Source of the DNA: Rhodoferax sp.
GTDB taxonomy: Bacteria; Pseudomonadota; Gammaproteobacteria; Burkholderiales; Burkholderiaceae_C
Assembly: GCA_024235935.1 (NCBI GenBank)
Contig: JACKLL010000010.1
Coordinates: 103,215-167,214, forward strand
Direction: 5' to 3'
Length of the DNA stretch: 64,000 nt
In this document: in pieces, positions 1 to 8,541 of the stretch
Position numbering within the stretch: the stretch's first letter is position 1
How the letters are laid out: the number at the start of each line of letters is the position of its first letter
Program-made: the position numbers and the translations under genes
The notes under the pieces: generated by a model
What the model saw: the letters and a program-made list of their open reading frames with translations, nothing else
The model's database searches: none
What the model was told of the DNA's origin: nothing

Positions 1-1
1 G

Positions 2-112
2 GAGTTCATCGAAGTCGACCAGAAGCCTTTCTTTGACGCGACCGCTCCGGTTCGTGCCAAGTACGGCGCTCCGTTTACGGACCTGATGGCCCGCATCGCT
101 GCCGTCAAGTAA
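2..112 (+). CDS. TRAP transporter substrate-binding protein DctP, C-terminal end (partial)
   Basis: The last 36 codons of a gene that enters from the left edge. The reading frame ends in KYGAPFTDLMARIAAVK and a TAA stop. Family and position are the evidence: this is how DctP-type periplasmic binding proteins often end, and the next two genes are the small (DctQ) and large (DctM) membrane subunits of a TRAP transporter. It would capture an organic or sugar acid in the periplasm and deliver it to DctQM. The context of aldarate catabolic enzymes suggests an aldarate or related acid as ligand, which is inference. Too little of the protein is present for a firm family call from sequence alone. Confidence 0.7.
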   Translation, partial: EFIEVDQKPFFDATAPVRAKYGAPFTDLMARIAAVK

Positions 113-223
113 ACCGACCGAACGCCGGCCACCGTGTGCAGCACGCAGGTGCTGCGCACGGTCGTGCCCGGCCGGGATTTTTCCCCTCGTTTCCGAATTG
201 GCGGTCCCCAGGCCGCGTTTCCC

Positions 224-748
224 ATGAAGAACCCGCTTCTCGCATTATTCGACGGCATCTATCTGGCCTGCATCTGGATCGCTGGAATGTCGATCTTCAT
301 CATGAGCCTGATCATTCCGGTCGGCGTCTTTGCCCGCTATGTGCTGGGTTTCGGTGCCGCGTGGCCCGAACCCATCGCCATCCTGCTGATGGTGATATTC
401 ACCTTCGTCGGTGCCGCCGCAGCCTACCGGGCCGGTGCCCATATTGCGGTGGCCATGATCACCGACCGCATGCCGCCCGCACTGCAGAAACTCTGCACCG
501 TCGCCGTCAACCTGCTGATGCTGGTGGTCAGCCTGTTCATGCTGTTCTACGGCACCCGGCTGAGCATGGAGACCATGGGCCAGACCATCACCTCCCTGCC
601 ATGGATGCCGGTGGGCGTGACCTATCTGCCGGTGCCGATCGGTGGCTTGCTGACCTTGCTGTTCGTGATCGAAACCCTGGTCTTCGGACCACAGCACAAC
701 CGTGCCGTCATTCGCTTTGACCACCAGGTCGAAGAAGCAGGAGCCTGA
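224..748 (+). CDS. dctQ: TRAP transporter small permease (DctQ family)
   Basis: A 174-residue membrane protein with four hydrophobic segments, the size and layout of DctQ, the 4-helix subunit that pairs with DctM. A typical motif is visible in the first half (ARYVLGFGAAWPEPIAILLM, with the conserved W-x-E before helix 2). I chose the ATG at 224. The open frame continues upstream to 134, but those residues are polar and unlike a DctQ N-terminus. The stop is followed two bases later by the dctM start, so the two are translated together. It sits in the cytoplasmic membrane and imports the substrate using a sodium gradient. Confidence 0.9.
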   Translation: MKNPLLALFDGIYLACIWIAGMSIFIMSLIIPVGVFARYVLGFGAAWPEPIAILLMVIFTFVGAAAAYRAGAHIAVAMITDRMPPALQKLCTVAVNLLMLVVSLFMLFYGTRLSMETMGQTITSLPWMPVGVTYLPVPIGGLLTLLFVIETLVFGPQHNRAVIRFDHQVEEAGA

Positions 749-750
749 GC

Positions 751-2034
751 ATGGACGCATTCGTATTGCTGGGCAGTTTCGCGCTGCTGATCGTCATCGG
801 CATGCCAGTGGCCTATTCGCTGGGACTGGCCGCGCTCGTGGGCGCGGTGTACATCGACTTGCCGATCGACGCGGTGATGATCCAGATCGCCAGTGGCGTC
901 AACAAGTTCTCCTTGCTGGCCATTCCGTTCTTCGTGCTGGCCGGTGCCATCATGGCGGAGGGCGGCATGTCGCGCCGCCTGGTCGCCTTTGCCGGTGTGC
1001 TGGTCGGATTCGTGCGCGGCGGCCTTTCGCTGGTCAACATCCTGGCCTCCACCTTCTTCGGTGCGATCTCCGGCTCCTCGGTCGCCGATACGGCATCGAT
1101 CGGGTCGGTCATGGTGCCCGAGATGGTCAAGAAGGGCTATCCGCGCGACTTCGCCACGGCGCTGACCGTCAGCGGATCGATTCAGGCCACCCTGATTCCG
1201 CCGAGCCACAACGCGGTCATCTATTCGATGGCCGCGGGCGGCTCGATCTCGATCGCGGCCTTGTTCATGGCTGGCGTATTGCCAGGCCTGCTGCTGGGGC
1301 TGACGCTGGGCACCTACTGCCTGTACGTCGCGCGCAAGCGGAACTTCCCGGTGGGCGAGTCGATCCCGCTGCGCCAGGCGCTGCGTATTGCCGGCGATGC
1401 GATGTGGGGCCTGGCCACGATGTTCATCATTCTGGGCGGCATTCTGAGCGGCGTGTTCACGGCCACCGAATCAGCCTCGATCGCCGTGCTGTGGGCCTTC
1501 TTCGTCACGATGTTCATCTATCGGGACTACAAGTGGGGCGACCTGCCCAAGCTCGTGCACCGCACGGTGAAGACCGTCTCCATCGTCATGATCCTGATCG
1601 GATTCGCGGCGTCCTTCGGCTACATCATGACACTGATGATGATTCCGCTGAAGATCACCACCGCGCTGACCAGCTTCACCGACAACCGCTACATGATCCT
1701 GTTCCTGATCAACATCCTGCTGCTGGTCCTGGGTACCCTGATGGACATGGCAGCATTGCTGCTGATCCTGACCCCGATCCTGCTGCCGGTGGTCAAGGCC
1801 GTGGGCATCGATCCGGTGCACTTCGGCATGATCATGATCGTGAACCTGGGCATGGGCCTGATCACGCCGCCGGTGGGCTCGGTCCTGTTCGTCGGCAGTG
1901 CAGTCGGCAAGCTGCCGATCGAACAGGTCGTCAAGGCCTTGATGCCCTTCTTCGGATTGCTGCTGATCGTGCTGGGCATCGTCACCTATGTTCCAGCCTT
2001 GTCGATGTGGCTGCCCAACCTGCTCGGTCTCTGA
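751..2034 (+). CDS. dctM: TRAP transporter large permease (DctM family)
   Basis: A 427-residue multi-spanning protein, the normal length for the DctM subunit. Hallmarks are the N-terminal PVAYSLGLAALVGA segment, the central STFFGAISGSSVADTASIGS motif and the late NLGMGLITPPVG motif, all characteristic of the DctM/YiaN-type transport core. It forms the sodium-coupled translocation pathway and receives substrate from the DctP receptor encoded just upstream. The start is two bases after dctQ. With the enzymes that follow, the transporter probably brings in an aldaric or other hydroxy acid, but the ligand cannot be read from sequence. Confidence 0.93.
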   Translation: MDAFVLLGSFALLIVIGMPVAYSLGLAALVGAVYIDLPIDAVMIQIASGVNKFSLLAIPFFVLAGAIMAEGGMSRRLVAFAGVLVGFVRGGLSLVNILASTFFGAISGSSVADTASIGSVMVPEMVKKGYPRDFATALTVSGSIQATLIPPSHNAVIYSMAAGGSISIAALFMAGVLPGLLLGLTLGTYCLYVARKRNFPVGESIPLRQALRIAGDAMWGLATMFIILGGILSGVFTATESASIAVLWAFFVTMFIYRDYKWGDLPKLVHRTVKTVSIVMILIGFAASFGYIMTLMMIPLKITTALTSFTDNRYMILFLINILLLVLGTLMDMAALLLILTPILLPVVKAVGIDPVHFGMIMIVNLGMGLITPPVGSVLFVGSAVGKLPIEQVVKALMPFFGLLLIVLGIVTYVPALSMWLPNLLGL

Positions 2035-2072
2035 TGAAGCCGTGACGGTCATCGCCTTGTCCCCCGACCACC

Positions 2073-3095
2073 ATGTCCACGCCTGAACTGCCTCTGGTGC
2101 TGGTGACCCATCCGCGCAACCGGCTGGACACCTACTTCGGCGCCGAAGCCCTGGCGCAGCTGCGGCAGATCGCGCGGGTGCGGCTCAACCCCTCGGACGA
2201 GGATCTCGCCGGGCCTGCGCTGGTCGACGCGGCGCGTGCCTGTGCCGTGGTGATCGCCTACCGGCAGACGCCGGTCAATGCCGCCAGCTGTGCCGCGCTC
2301 GCCGACGTGCAGGCCATTGTTCGCTGCGCGGTCGACATTCGCACCATCGATGTAGCGGCGGCCAGCGCGCAAGGCATTCTGGTCACCCAGGCCAGTGCCG
2401 GCTTCATGGCATCGGTGTCGGAGTGGATCATCGGCGCCATGATCGACCTGGGCCGGCACATCAGCGCTGGTGTGCTGGAATACCGGGCCGATGGAATGGC
2501 GCGTCCGCGCATGGGGCGTGAATTGCGCGGGTCCACACTGGGCGTCATCGGTTTCGGGCAGATTGCGCGTTACCTGTGTTCGGTGGCCGGTGCGCTCGGG
2601 ATGCGGGTACAGGTCACCGATCCGTATGCGACCGTGGACATGCCGGGGGTCACCCACACGGACCTCGCGCAGCTGCTTGCCGGGTCGGACTTTGTCGTAT
2701 GCCTGGCTCCGGCCAATGCCGACACCGAGAACATGATGAACGCCCAGACCTTCGCCACCATGCGTGCGGGGAGTTATTTCATCAATGCCGCGCGTGGCGA
2801 CCTGGTCGACGATGCGGCACTGTTGCAGGCGCTGGACAGCGGCCACCTGGCGGGGGCGGCACTGGATGTCGGGCGCGCGCCGGACCAGATGCCGACAGCG
2901 GCGCTGGCACGCCATCCGAAGGTGATCGCATCGCCCCACGTCGGCGGCCTGACGCCGTCGGCGATCGAACACCAGGCGCGGGAGACGGTGCGCCAGACCG
3001 CCGAGATCCTGCAGGGCCGGATACCCGTGGGTGCTGTCAACGCCGATGGCGCGACGCGCATGCGCCGGCCGTTGAACCGGGCCGTTGCGTCCTGA
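2073..3095 (+). CDS. D-isomer-specific 2-hydroxyacid dehydrogenase family protein
   Basis: A 340-residue NAD(P)-dependent dehydrogenase of the D-2-hydroxyacid family. The Rossmann motif LGVIGFGQIARYL lies near residue 155. The signature INAARGDLVDDAALLQAL follows near residue 237, and the catalytic region SPHVGGLTPSA with its histidine is near residue 290. Such enzymes interconvert 2-keto acids and 2-hydroxy acids. Here it lies 38 bases after dctM and 4 bases before an amidohydrolase, so it is probably co-transcribed. A role in reducing or oxidising an intermediate of the aldarate or hydroxy-acid pathway is likely, but the substrate is unknown. Confidence 0.87.
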   Translation: MSTPELPLVLVTHPRNRLDTYFGAEALAQLRQIARVRLNPSDEDLAGPALVDAARACAVVIAYRQTPVNAASCAALADVQAIVRCAVDIRTIDVAAASAQGILVTQASAGFMASVSEWIIGAMIDLGRHISAGVLEYRADGMARPRMGRELRGSTLGVIGFGQIARYLCSVAGALGMRVQVTDPYATVDMPGVTHTDLAQLLAGSDFVVCLAPANADTENMMNAQTFATMRAGSYFINAARGDLVDDAALLQALDSGHLAGAALDVGRAPDQMPTAALARHPKVIASPHVGGLTPSAIEHQARETVRQTAEILQGRIPVGAVNADGATRMRRPLNRAVAS

Positions 3096-3099
3096 TGCC

Positions 3100-3930
3100 A
3101 TGACGTCCGCAGCGACTCCCGCCGCAATGCCTGAAGGCGCATGCGATTGCCATTGCCATGTGTTCGATCCGGCGTATCCGCTGGCGGCCACGGCAAGCGC
3201 ACCGGCACCGGTGCGTGCCACGCTGGCCGACTACCGCCATGTGCAGGCAGAACTCGGGCTTACCCGTGCCGTTCTGGTGCAGTCGAGCGCGTATGGCTTC
3301 GACAACCGCTGCATGCTGGCGGCGCTGGCCGAACTCGGAGACGCGGCGCGCGGGGTCGTGACCTTGCCGCCGACCGTGGACGACGCAACGTTGGCGCAGC
3401 TGCATGCGGTCGGTGTGCGCGGTGTTCGCTTCATGATGTTGAACCGCCCGCTGCTGTCCTGGGACGCGCTGCTGCCGATGGCTGCGCGGATCGCGCCGCT
3501 GGGCTGGCACATCAATCTGCAGGTGGACGGTGCCGAATTTCCACACCGGATGCAGCAGCTTTCCGCGCTGCCGGTCCCGCTGGTGATCGACCACAACGGC
3601 AAGTTCCTGTCCCCGCCCGGCATCGATGCGCCGGAGTTTCAGGCGCTTCGCAGCCTGCTGGACACGGGGCGTTGCTGGGTCAAGCTCTCGGCGCCCTACG
3701 AGACTTCGCGCACCGGTGCGCCCGACTATGCCGACGTTAGCCTGCTCGCCCGCACGCTGGCACAGGCCTATCCGCAGCGGTGCCTGTGGGCGAGCAACTG
3801 GCCCCACGTCGGGCGCACCGCGCCGCCCCGGGATGCCGACATGGCGAGCCTGCTGCGCAGCTGGGCGCCGCAGGCCGATGTCCTTCGTCGCATTCTGGTC
3901 GACAACCCACAACTGCTTTACGGTTTCTGA
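3100..3930 (+). CDS. Amidohydrolase family protein, possible aldarolactone isomerase/lactonase
   Basis: A 276-residue protein of the COG3618-type metal-dependent hydrolases (TIM-barrel amidohydrolases). The N-terminal strand carries the metal motif DCHCHVFDP, a middle strand ends in LVIDHNGK, and the C-terminal motif is LWASNWPHVGR. The family includes 2-pyrone-4,6-dicarboxylate lactonase, L-fuconolactonase and the galactarolactone isomerase of uronate oxidation. I chose the ATG at 3100; an in-frame TTG 15 bases upstream overlaps the previous stop region. Its place beside galactarate dehydratase and KdgD favours action on an aldaric lactone, which is inference. It is a different protein from the fuconolactonase-like amidohydrolase near 40 kb. 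Confidence 0.82.
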   Translation: MTSAATPAAMPEGACDCHCHVFDPAYPLAATASAPAPVRATLADYRHVQAELGLTRAVLVQSSAYGFDNRCMLAALAELGDAARGVVTLPPTVDDATLAQLHAVGVRGVRFMMLNRPLLSWDALLPMAARIAPLGWHINLQVDGAEFPHRMQQLSALPVPLVIDHNGKFLSPPGIDAPEFQALRSLLDTGRCWVKLSAPYETSRTGAPDYADVSLLARTLAQAYPQRCLWASNWPHVGRTAPPRDADMASLLRSWAPQADVLRRILVDNPQLLYGF

Positions 3931-3971
3931 CGCCTTTTCCATCCCGCAACCACTACGCAAACACCATCACC

Positions 3972-4940
3972 ATGACCCTCAATCGCCGCACCCTGCTCGG
4001 TTCATCACTCGCCTTCGGCCTGACCTCGCCAGTCTGGAGCAAGAACGCCTGGCCTGAGCGCCCGATCCGGATCATCGTCCCGTATGGGCCGGGCGGCTCG
4101 TCGGACATCATTGCGCGCGCGATCAGCCAGCCGCTGTCGGAAGCGCTGGGCCAGTCCGTGATCGTCGAGAACAAGGCTGGAGCCAATGGCAATCTGGGCG
4201 CCGACATCGTGGCCAAGTCCGCACCCGACGGCTATACGCTGCTGCTGTGTGACACCGGCGCGCTGGCCATCAGCCCCTCGGTCTACACCAAATTGCCGTT
4301 CGATCCGGCCAAGGACTTGCGCGGTGTCACCATGCTGGCCTATTCGCCGCACATGCTGGCCGTGCACCCGTCGGTCAAGGCCGACAACCTGAAGGAGCTG
4401 GTGGCACTGTCCAAGACCACGGACCTCAACTTTGCGGTCACGGCCATGGGCAGCGCACCCCACCTTGCGGGCGTCGCGGTCGAGCGCGCCAGCGGTGCCA
4501 AATGGGTGTACGTTCCCTACAAGGGCGGTGCACAGGCGATCGCGGACACCATCGCCGGCCAGACCCAGATCCTGATGAACGGCATGCTCGCCACCTTGCC
4601 CCATGTGCAGAGCGGCAAGCTCAAGGTACTGGGCATCTCCAAGCGCAGCCGCATGCCCCTGATCGGCAGCGTGCCCACGCTGGCCGAACAAGGCATCGCG
4701 GATTTCGAGTCGGGCACCTGGCAAGGTGTGCTGGTGGCCAATGGCACACCGGCGCCTATCCTGGCGCGCCTGAATGCCGAGCTGATCAAGGCGATCCGCA
4801 CCCCGGACGTGCGGGCCCGCCTGACGGGCCAGGGTGCGGAGGTCGTGACCATGGCATCGAACGAGCAGGACCAGTTCTTCAACCGCGAGCGCAGCCGCTG
4901 GGCGCAGGTGGTTGCTGCGGCCAACATCAAGCTCGACTGA
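3972..4940 (+). CDS. Bug-family tripartite tricarboxylate transporter substrate-binding protein
   Basis: A 322-residue periplasmic receptor of the Bug (TctC) family. The export signal begins MTLNRRTLLGSSLAFGL, with a twin-arginine-like RRTLL, and is followed by the family opening WPERPIRIIVPYGPGGSSD. The motif ENKAGANGNLGADIVAKSAPDGYTLL is also typical. Bug proteins bind carboxylates or other small polar metabolites in the periplasm. No TctA or TctB membrane subunits lie in this window, so it is an orphan receptor here, as is common in Burkholderiales. The long open frame starting further upstream is out of register with any signal peptide, so I used the ATG at the signal sequence. Confidence 0.92.
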   Translation: MTLNRRTLLGSSLAFGLTSPVWSKNAWPERPIRIIVPYGPGGSSDIIARAISQPLSEALGQSVIVENKAGANGNLGADIVAKSAPDGYTLLLCDTGALAISPSVYTKLPFDPAKDLRGVTMLAYSPHMLAVHPSVKADNLKELVALSKTTDLNFAVTAMGSAPHLAGVAVERASGAKWVYVPYKGGAQAIADTIAGQTQILMNGMLATLPHVQSGKLKVLGISKRSRMPLIGSVPTLAEQGIADFESGTWQGVLVANGTPAPILARLNAELIKAIRTPDVRARLTGQGAEVVTMASNEQDQFFNRERSRWAQVVAAANIKLD

Positions 4941-4992
4941 CAGATTCAGCCTGGCGCGCTGCGCCATTTCCTCCACCTACCTACCATTGACC

Positions 4993-5907
4993 ATGATGAA
5001 CCCACAAGACCTCAAGACCATCATCAGCTCCGGCCTGTTGTCCTTTCCGCTGACCGACTTCGACGAACAGGGCGACTTCCGGCCCAAGACCTACATCGAA
5101 CGCCTCGAATGGCTGGCACCCTATGGAGCAACCGCGCTGTTTGCCGCCGGCGGCACCGGTGAGTTCTTCTCGCTCACCGGTGACGAGTACCCCTCCATCA
5201 TCAAGACCGCGGTCGACACCTGCCGCGGCAAGGTGCCCATCATTGCCGGTGCTGGCGGCCCGACCCGTTTCGCCATCGCATGTGCACAGGAAGCGGAACG
5301 CCTGGGGGCCCATGGCATCCTGCTGCTGCCGCACTACCTGACCGAAGCCGGCCAGGAAGGCCTGATCAACCATGTGGAAGCGGTGTGCAAGAGCGTCAAG
5401 TTCGGTGTCATCGTCTACAACCGCAACGTCTGCAAGCTCACGCCCGAGTCGCTCGCCATCCTGGCCGACCGCTGCCCCAACCTGATCGGTTTCAAGGACG
5501 GCGTCGGCGAGATCGAGACCATGGTCTCGATCTACCAGCGCATGGGCGACCGTTTCGCGTATCTGGGCGGTCTGCCGACCGCCGAGGTGTATGCGGCGGC
5601 CTACAAGGCGCTGGGAACACCGGTCTATTCATCGGCCGTGTTCAACTTCATCCCCAAGACCGCGGTGGACTTCTACAACGCCGTTGCCAATGACGACACG
5701 GCGACACAGCACCGTCTGCTGCATGATTTCTTCATGCCGTATCTGACCATCCGCAATCGCATGCCTGGCTACGCCGTGAGCATCGTCAAGGCCGGCGCGA
5801 AGATCGTCGGCCACGACGCAGGTCCGGTGCGCGCCCCCTTGACGGACCTCAAGCCGGCCGAGATGGAACAACTGGCCGCGTTGATCAAGACGCTCGGCCC
5901 GCAGTAA
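4993..5907 (+). CDS. kdgD: 5-dehydro-4-deoxyglucarate dehydratase
   Basis: A 304-residue member of the DHDPS/NAL class I aldolase superfamily, the usual length for KdgD (EC 4.2.1.41). The N-terminal SSGLLSFPLTDFDEQGDF is diagnostic of the KdgD branch, and GFKDGVGEIETM carries the Schiff-base lysine. It dehydrates and decarboxylates 5-keto-4-deoxy-D-glucarate to 2-oxoglutarate semialdehyde. The supplier enzyme (galactarate dehydratase) and the consumer enzyme (semialdehyde dehydrogenase) are encoded just downstream, so the pathway is complete in this cluster. Two adjacent ATG codons open the gene (MM); I used the first. Confidence 0.95.
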   Translation: MMNPQDLKTIISSGLLSFPLTDFDEQGDFRPKTYIERLEWLAPYGATALFAAGGTGEFFSLTGDEYPSIIKTAVDTCRGKVPIIAGAGGPTRFAIACAQEAERLGAHGILLLPHYLTEAGQEGLINHVEAVCKSVKFGVIVYNRNVCKLTPESLAILADRCPNLIGFKDGVGEIETMVSIYQRMGDRFAYLGGLPTAEVYAAAYKALGTPVYSSAVFNFIPKTAVDFYNAVANDDTATQHRLLHDFFMPYLTIRNRMPGYAVSIVKAGAKIVGHDAGPVRAPLTDLKPAEMEQLAALIKTLGPQ

Positions 5908-5924
5908 CCAGCACCGACTCGGAC

Positions 5925-6968
5925 GTGGCAACAAGGCCGGTTTTCGATGTCGCGGTCGTGGGTGCCGGCATGGGTTCGGCGCCGCACCTGCGATCGCTGC
6001 AGGACCTGGGCGCCGAATACCCGCTGACCTGGGTCTGCGCCCGTGACGCGCAGCGTCTGGCGGCGGTGCCCCTGCCCGATGGTGTCCGGCGCACCACGCG
6101 GCTGGACGACATCCTGCAGGACCCGCGGGTGCGTGCCGTACTGGTGCTGACGCCACCGGCGGCACATCTGGAGGTCGTGCGGCAGGTGGCGGCCGCCGGC
6201 AAGCATGTGCTGGTCGAAAAGCCGCTCGAACTCGATCTGCCGCGCGCCCGCGCACTCGTCGCGTGTTGCGAGGAAGCCGGCGTCCAGCTGGCGGTGATGT
6301 TTCAGTACCGGCTGCGCGAAGCGGCAACCCGGCTGCGGCAGTTGCTGCGCAGTGGCGAACTGGGCCCGCTCACCAGCGCCAGCGCCAGCGTACGCTGGTG
6401 GCGACCGCAGTCGTATTACGACGTACCGGGTCGTGGCACTCTGGCCCGGGATGGCGGTGGCGTGCTGATGACGCAGGCCATCCACACGCTGGACCTGCTG
6501 CTGGACCTGATCGGTCTGCCGCAGCGCGTCACCGGGTCCGTGTCGACCAGCGCAGTGCACCGGATGCAATGCGAAGACACGGCCAGTGCCTTGCTGCACT
6601 ATCCGGGCGGCGCCGTGGCAGTGGTTCAGGCCACGACCGCAGCCAGCCCAGGGTATCCGGAACGCATCGAGATCAACGCGACCGGTGGCACGGCGACGCT
6701 GGAATCCGGACGCCTGCAGCTGAGCTTCATGGATGGCCGCACCGAGACTGTGGGTGCGGACAGCGGAACCGGCGGCGGCGCCGACCCGATGGCCTTCGAC
6801 CACGGGCCGCACCGGGCCGTGATCCGGGACTTTCTGGACGCCGTACGCGATGGCCGGCCGCCCGCGGTGACAGGCCGCAGCGCGCTGGCCGTGCATACGG
6901 TCATCGAGGCCATCATCGCCTCCTCCGCACAGGGCCGCGCGGTGGCGCTGAACCCGGACTGCGCATAA
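5925..6968 (+). CDS. Gfo/Idh/MocA family NAD(P)-dependent oxidoreductase
   Basis: A 347-residue sugar or inositol dehydrogenase-like protein. The N-terminal half is a Rossmann domain beginning VAVVGAGMGSAPHL. The family signature HVLVEKPLE, with its catalytic lysine, is near residue 95. The C-terminal domain has QAIHTLDLLLDL, with the conserved histidine. The best start is GTG, 17 bases after kdgD, with no clear ribosome-binding site. In this cluster it could oxidise a sugar acid or uronate, or reduce a keto intermediate, but nothing in the sequence fixes the substrate. Confidence 0.85.
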   Translation: MATRPVFDVAVVGAGMGSAPHLRSLQDLGAEYPLTWVCARDAQRLAAVPLPDGVRRTTRLDDILQDPRVRAVLVLTPPAAHLEVVRQVAAAGKHVLVEKPLELDLPRARALVACCEEAGVQLAVMFQYRLREAATRLRQLLRSGELGPLTSASASVRWWRPQSYYDVPGRGTLARDGGGVLMTQAIHTLDLLLDLIGLPQRVTGSVSTSAVHRMQCEDTASALLHYPGGAVAVVQATTAASPGYPERIEINATGGTATLESGRLQLSFMDGRTETVGADSGTGGGADPMAFDHGPHRAVIRDFLDAVRDGRPPAVTGRSALAVHTVIEAIIASSAQGRAVALNPDCA

Positions 6969-7021
6969 CATCGAAATCCTCTCCGATTTTTTCACCTCGA
7001 AACATTACAAGGCAAATCACC

Positions 7022-8464
7022 ATGGCGACGCAGCAACACGACAACCTCATCAACGGCCAATGGGTCGCAGGCGACAGCTACAGCCCGAATGTCAATCCGT
7101 CCAACACGGGGGATGTGCTGGGCCACTACACGCAGGCCAATGCCGGGCAGATGGATGCTGCGGTGCAGGCTGCGCGCGCGGCGTTCCCGGCCTGGTCGAC
7201 CTCGGGCATCCAGGCCCGCTCCGATGCCCTGGACAAGATCGGCAACGAGATCCTGGCCCGGCGCGAGGAACTCGGCACACTGCTGGCGCGCGAGGAAGGC
7301 AAGACCCGCGCCGAAGGCATCGGCGAGGCCGCGCGGGCCGGCAACATCTTCAAGTTCTTCGCCGGCGAATGCCTGCGCCTGGCCGGTGAAACCGTGGCTT
7401 CGGTGCGTCCGGGCATCGGTGTCGAGGTCACGCGCGAGCCGCTGGGGGTGATCGGCCTGATCACGCCGTGGAACTTTCCGATCGCCATTCCCGCCTGGAA
7501 GGTGGCCCCGGCCCTGGCCTATGGCAATTGCGTCGTGCTCAAGCCCGCCGACCTGGTGCCCGGTTGCGCATGGGCGCTGGCCGACATCATCAGCCGCAGC
7601 GGCATTCCTGCCGGCGTGTTCAACCTGGTCATGGGCCGCGGCAGCGTGGTAGGTGACGTGCTGGTCAACCACCCGGGCATCGACGCCGTCAGCTTCACCG
7701 GCTCGCAGCAGGTCGGTGGGCGCATCGCCCAGCAATGTGCCGTCAACCTGAAAAAGGTGCAGCTCGAGATGGGCGGCAAGAACCCGCAGGTCGTGCTCGA
7801 CGATGCGGACCTGGGTCAGGCGGTCGAACTGTGCGTGCAAAGCGCGTTTTTCTCCACCGGCCAGCGTTGCACGGCATCGAGCCGGCTGATCGTGACCGAA
7901 GGCATTTATCCGAAGTTCATCGACGCCATGCAAAAGCGCATGGCCGCGCTCAAGGTCGGCGATGCCCTGCAGGCCGGCATCGACATCGGTCCGGTGTCCT
8001 CGAAGTCGCAACTCGCCCAGGACTTCGACTATGTCGCGATCGCGCAGAAGGAAGGTGCCAAGCTGCTGTGTGGCGGCGAATCGCTCAAGCGTGACACCGA
8101 GGGCTTCTACATGGCGCCGGCATTGTTCACCGACACCAGCGCCGACATGCGCATCAACCGCGAAGAAGTGTTCGGACCGGTGGCCAGCATCATCCGCGTC
8201 AAGGACTATGACGCTGCGCTGGCCGAGGCCAACAACACGCCGTTCGGACTGTCGGCAGGCATCGCCACGACCTCGCTGAAATACGCCACGCATTTCAAGC
8301 GCCACAGCCAGGCCGGCATGGTGATGGTCAACCTGCCGACGGCGGGCGTCGACTACCACGTGCCCTTCGGCGGTCGCAAGGGTTCGAGTTACGGCGCGCG
8401 CGAGCAAGGCCGTTATGCGCAGGAGTTCTTCACCACGGTCAAGACCGCGTATACGCTGGCCTGA
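7022..8464 (+). CDS. 2-oxoglutarate semialdehyde dehydrogenase (aldehyde dehydrogenase family)
   Basis: A 480-residue aldehyde dehydrogenase. Visible motifs are the NAD-binding segment TPWNFPIAIPAWKVAPAL, the general-base glutamate in QLEMGGKNPQ and the catalytic cysteine in STGQRCTASS (Cys283). The C-terminal part has NREEVFGPVA. The close link with kdgD and garD identifies the likely substrate as 2-oxoglutarate semialdehyde (2,5-dioxopentanoate), giving 2-oxoglutarate for the TCA cycle (EC 1.2.1.26). I used the ATG at the start of the family's usual N-terminus (MATQQHDNLINGQW). The frame stays open for another 250 codons upstream, but only as a shadow of the previous gene. Confidence 0.93.
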   Translation: MATQQHDNLINGQWVAGDSYSPNVNPSNTGDVLGHYTQANAGQMDAAVQAARAAFPAWSTSGIQARSDALDKIGNEILARREELGTLLAREEGKTRAEGIGEAARAGNIFKFFAGECLRLAGETVASVRPGIGVEVTREPLGVIGLITPWNFPIAIPAWKVAPALAYGNCVVLKPADLVPGCAWALADIISRSGIPAGVFNLVMGRGSVVGDVLVNHPGIDAVSFTGSQQVGGRIAQQCAVNLKKVQLEMGGKNPQVVLDDADLGQAVELCVQSAFFSTGQRCTASSRLIVTEGIYPKFIDAMQKRMAALKVGDALQAGIDIGPVSSKSQLAQDFDYVAIAQKEGAKLLCGGESLKRDTEGFYMAPALFTDTSADMRINREEVFGPVASIIRVKDYDAALAEANNTPFGLSAGIATTSLKYATHFKRHSQAGMVMVNLPTAGVDYHVPFGGRKGSSYGAREQGRYAQEFFTTVKTAYTLA

Positions 8465-8541
8465 GCTTGCCGCCGTGGCGACCGCAGGGCAAGCCTGCGG
8501 CGCCGCGGCCACTTTTCTCTTTCACCCCATCCGTTCTGGCC

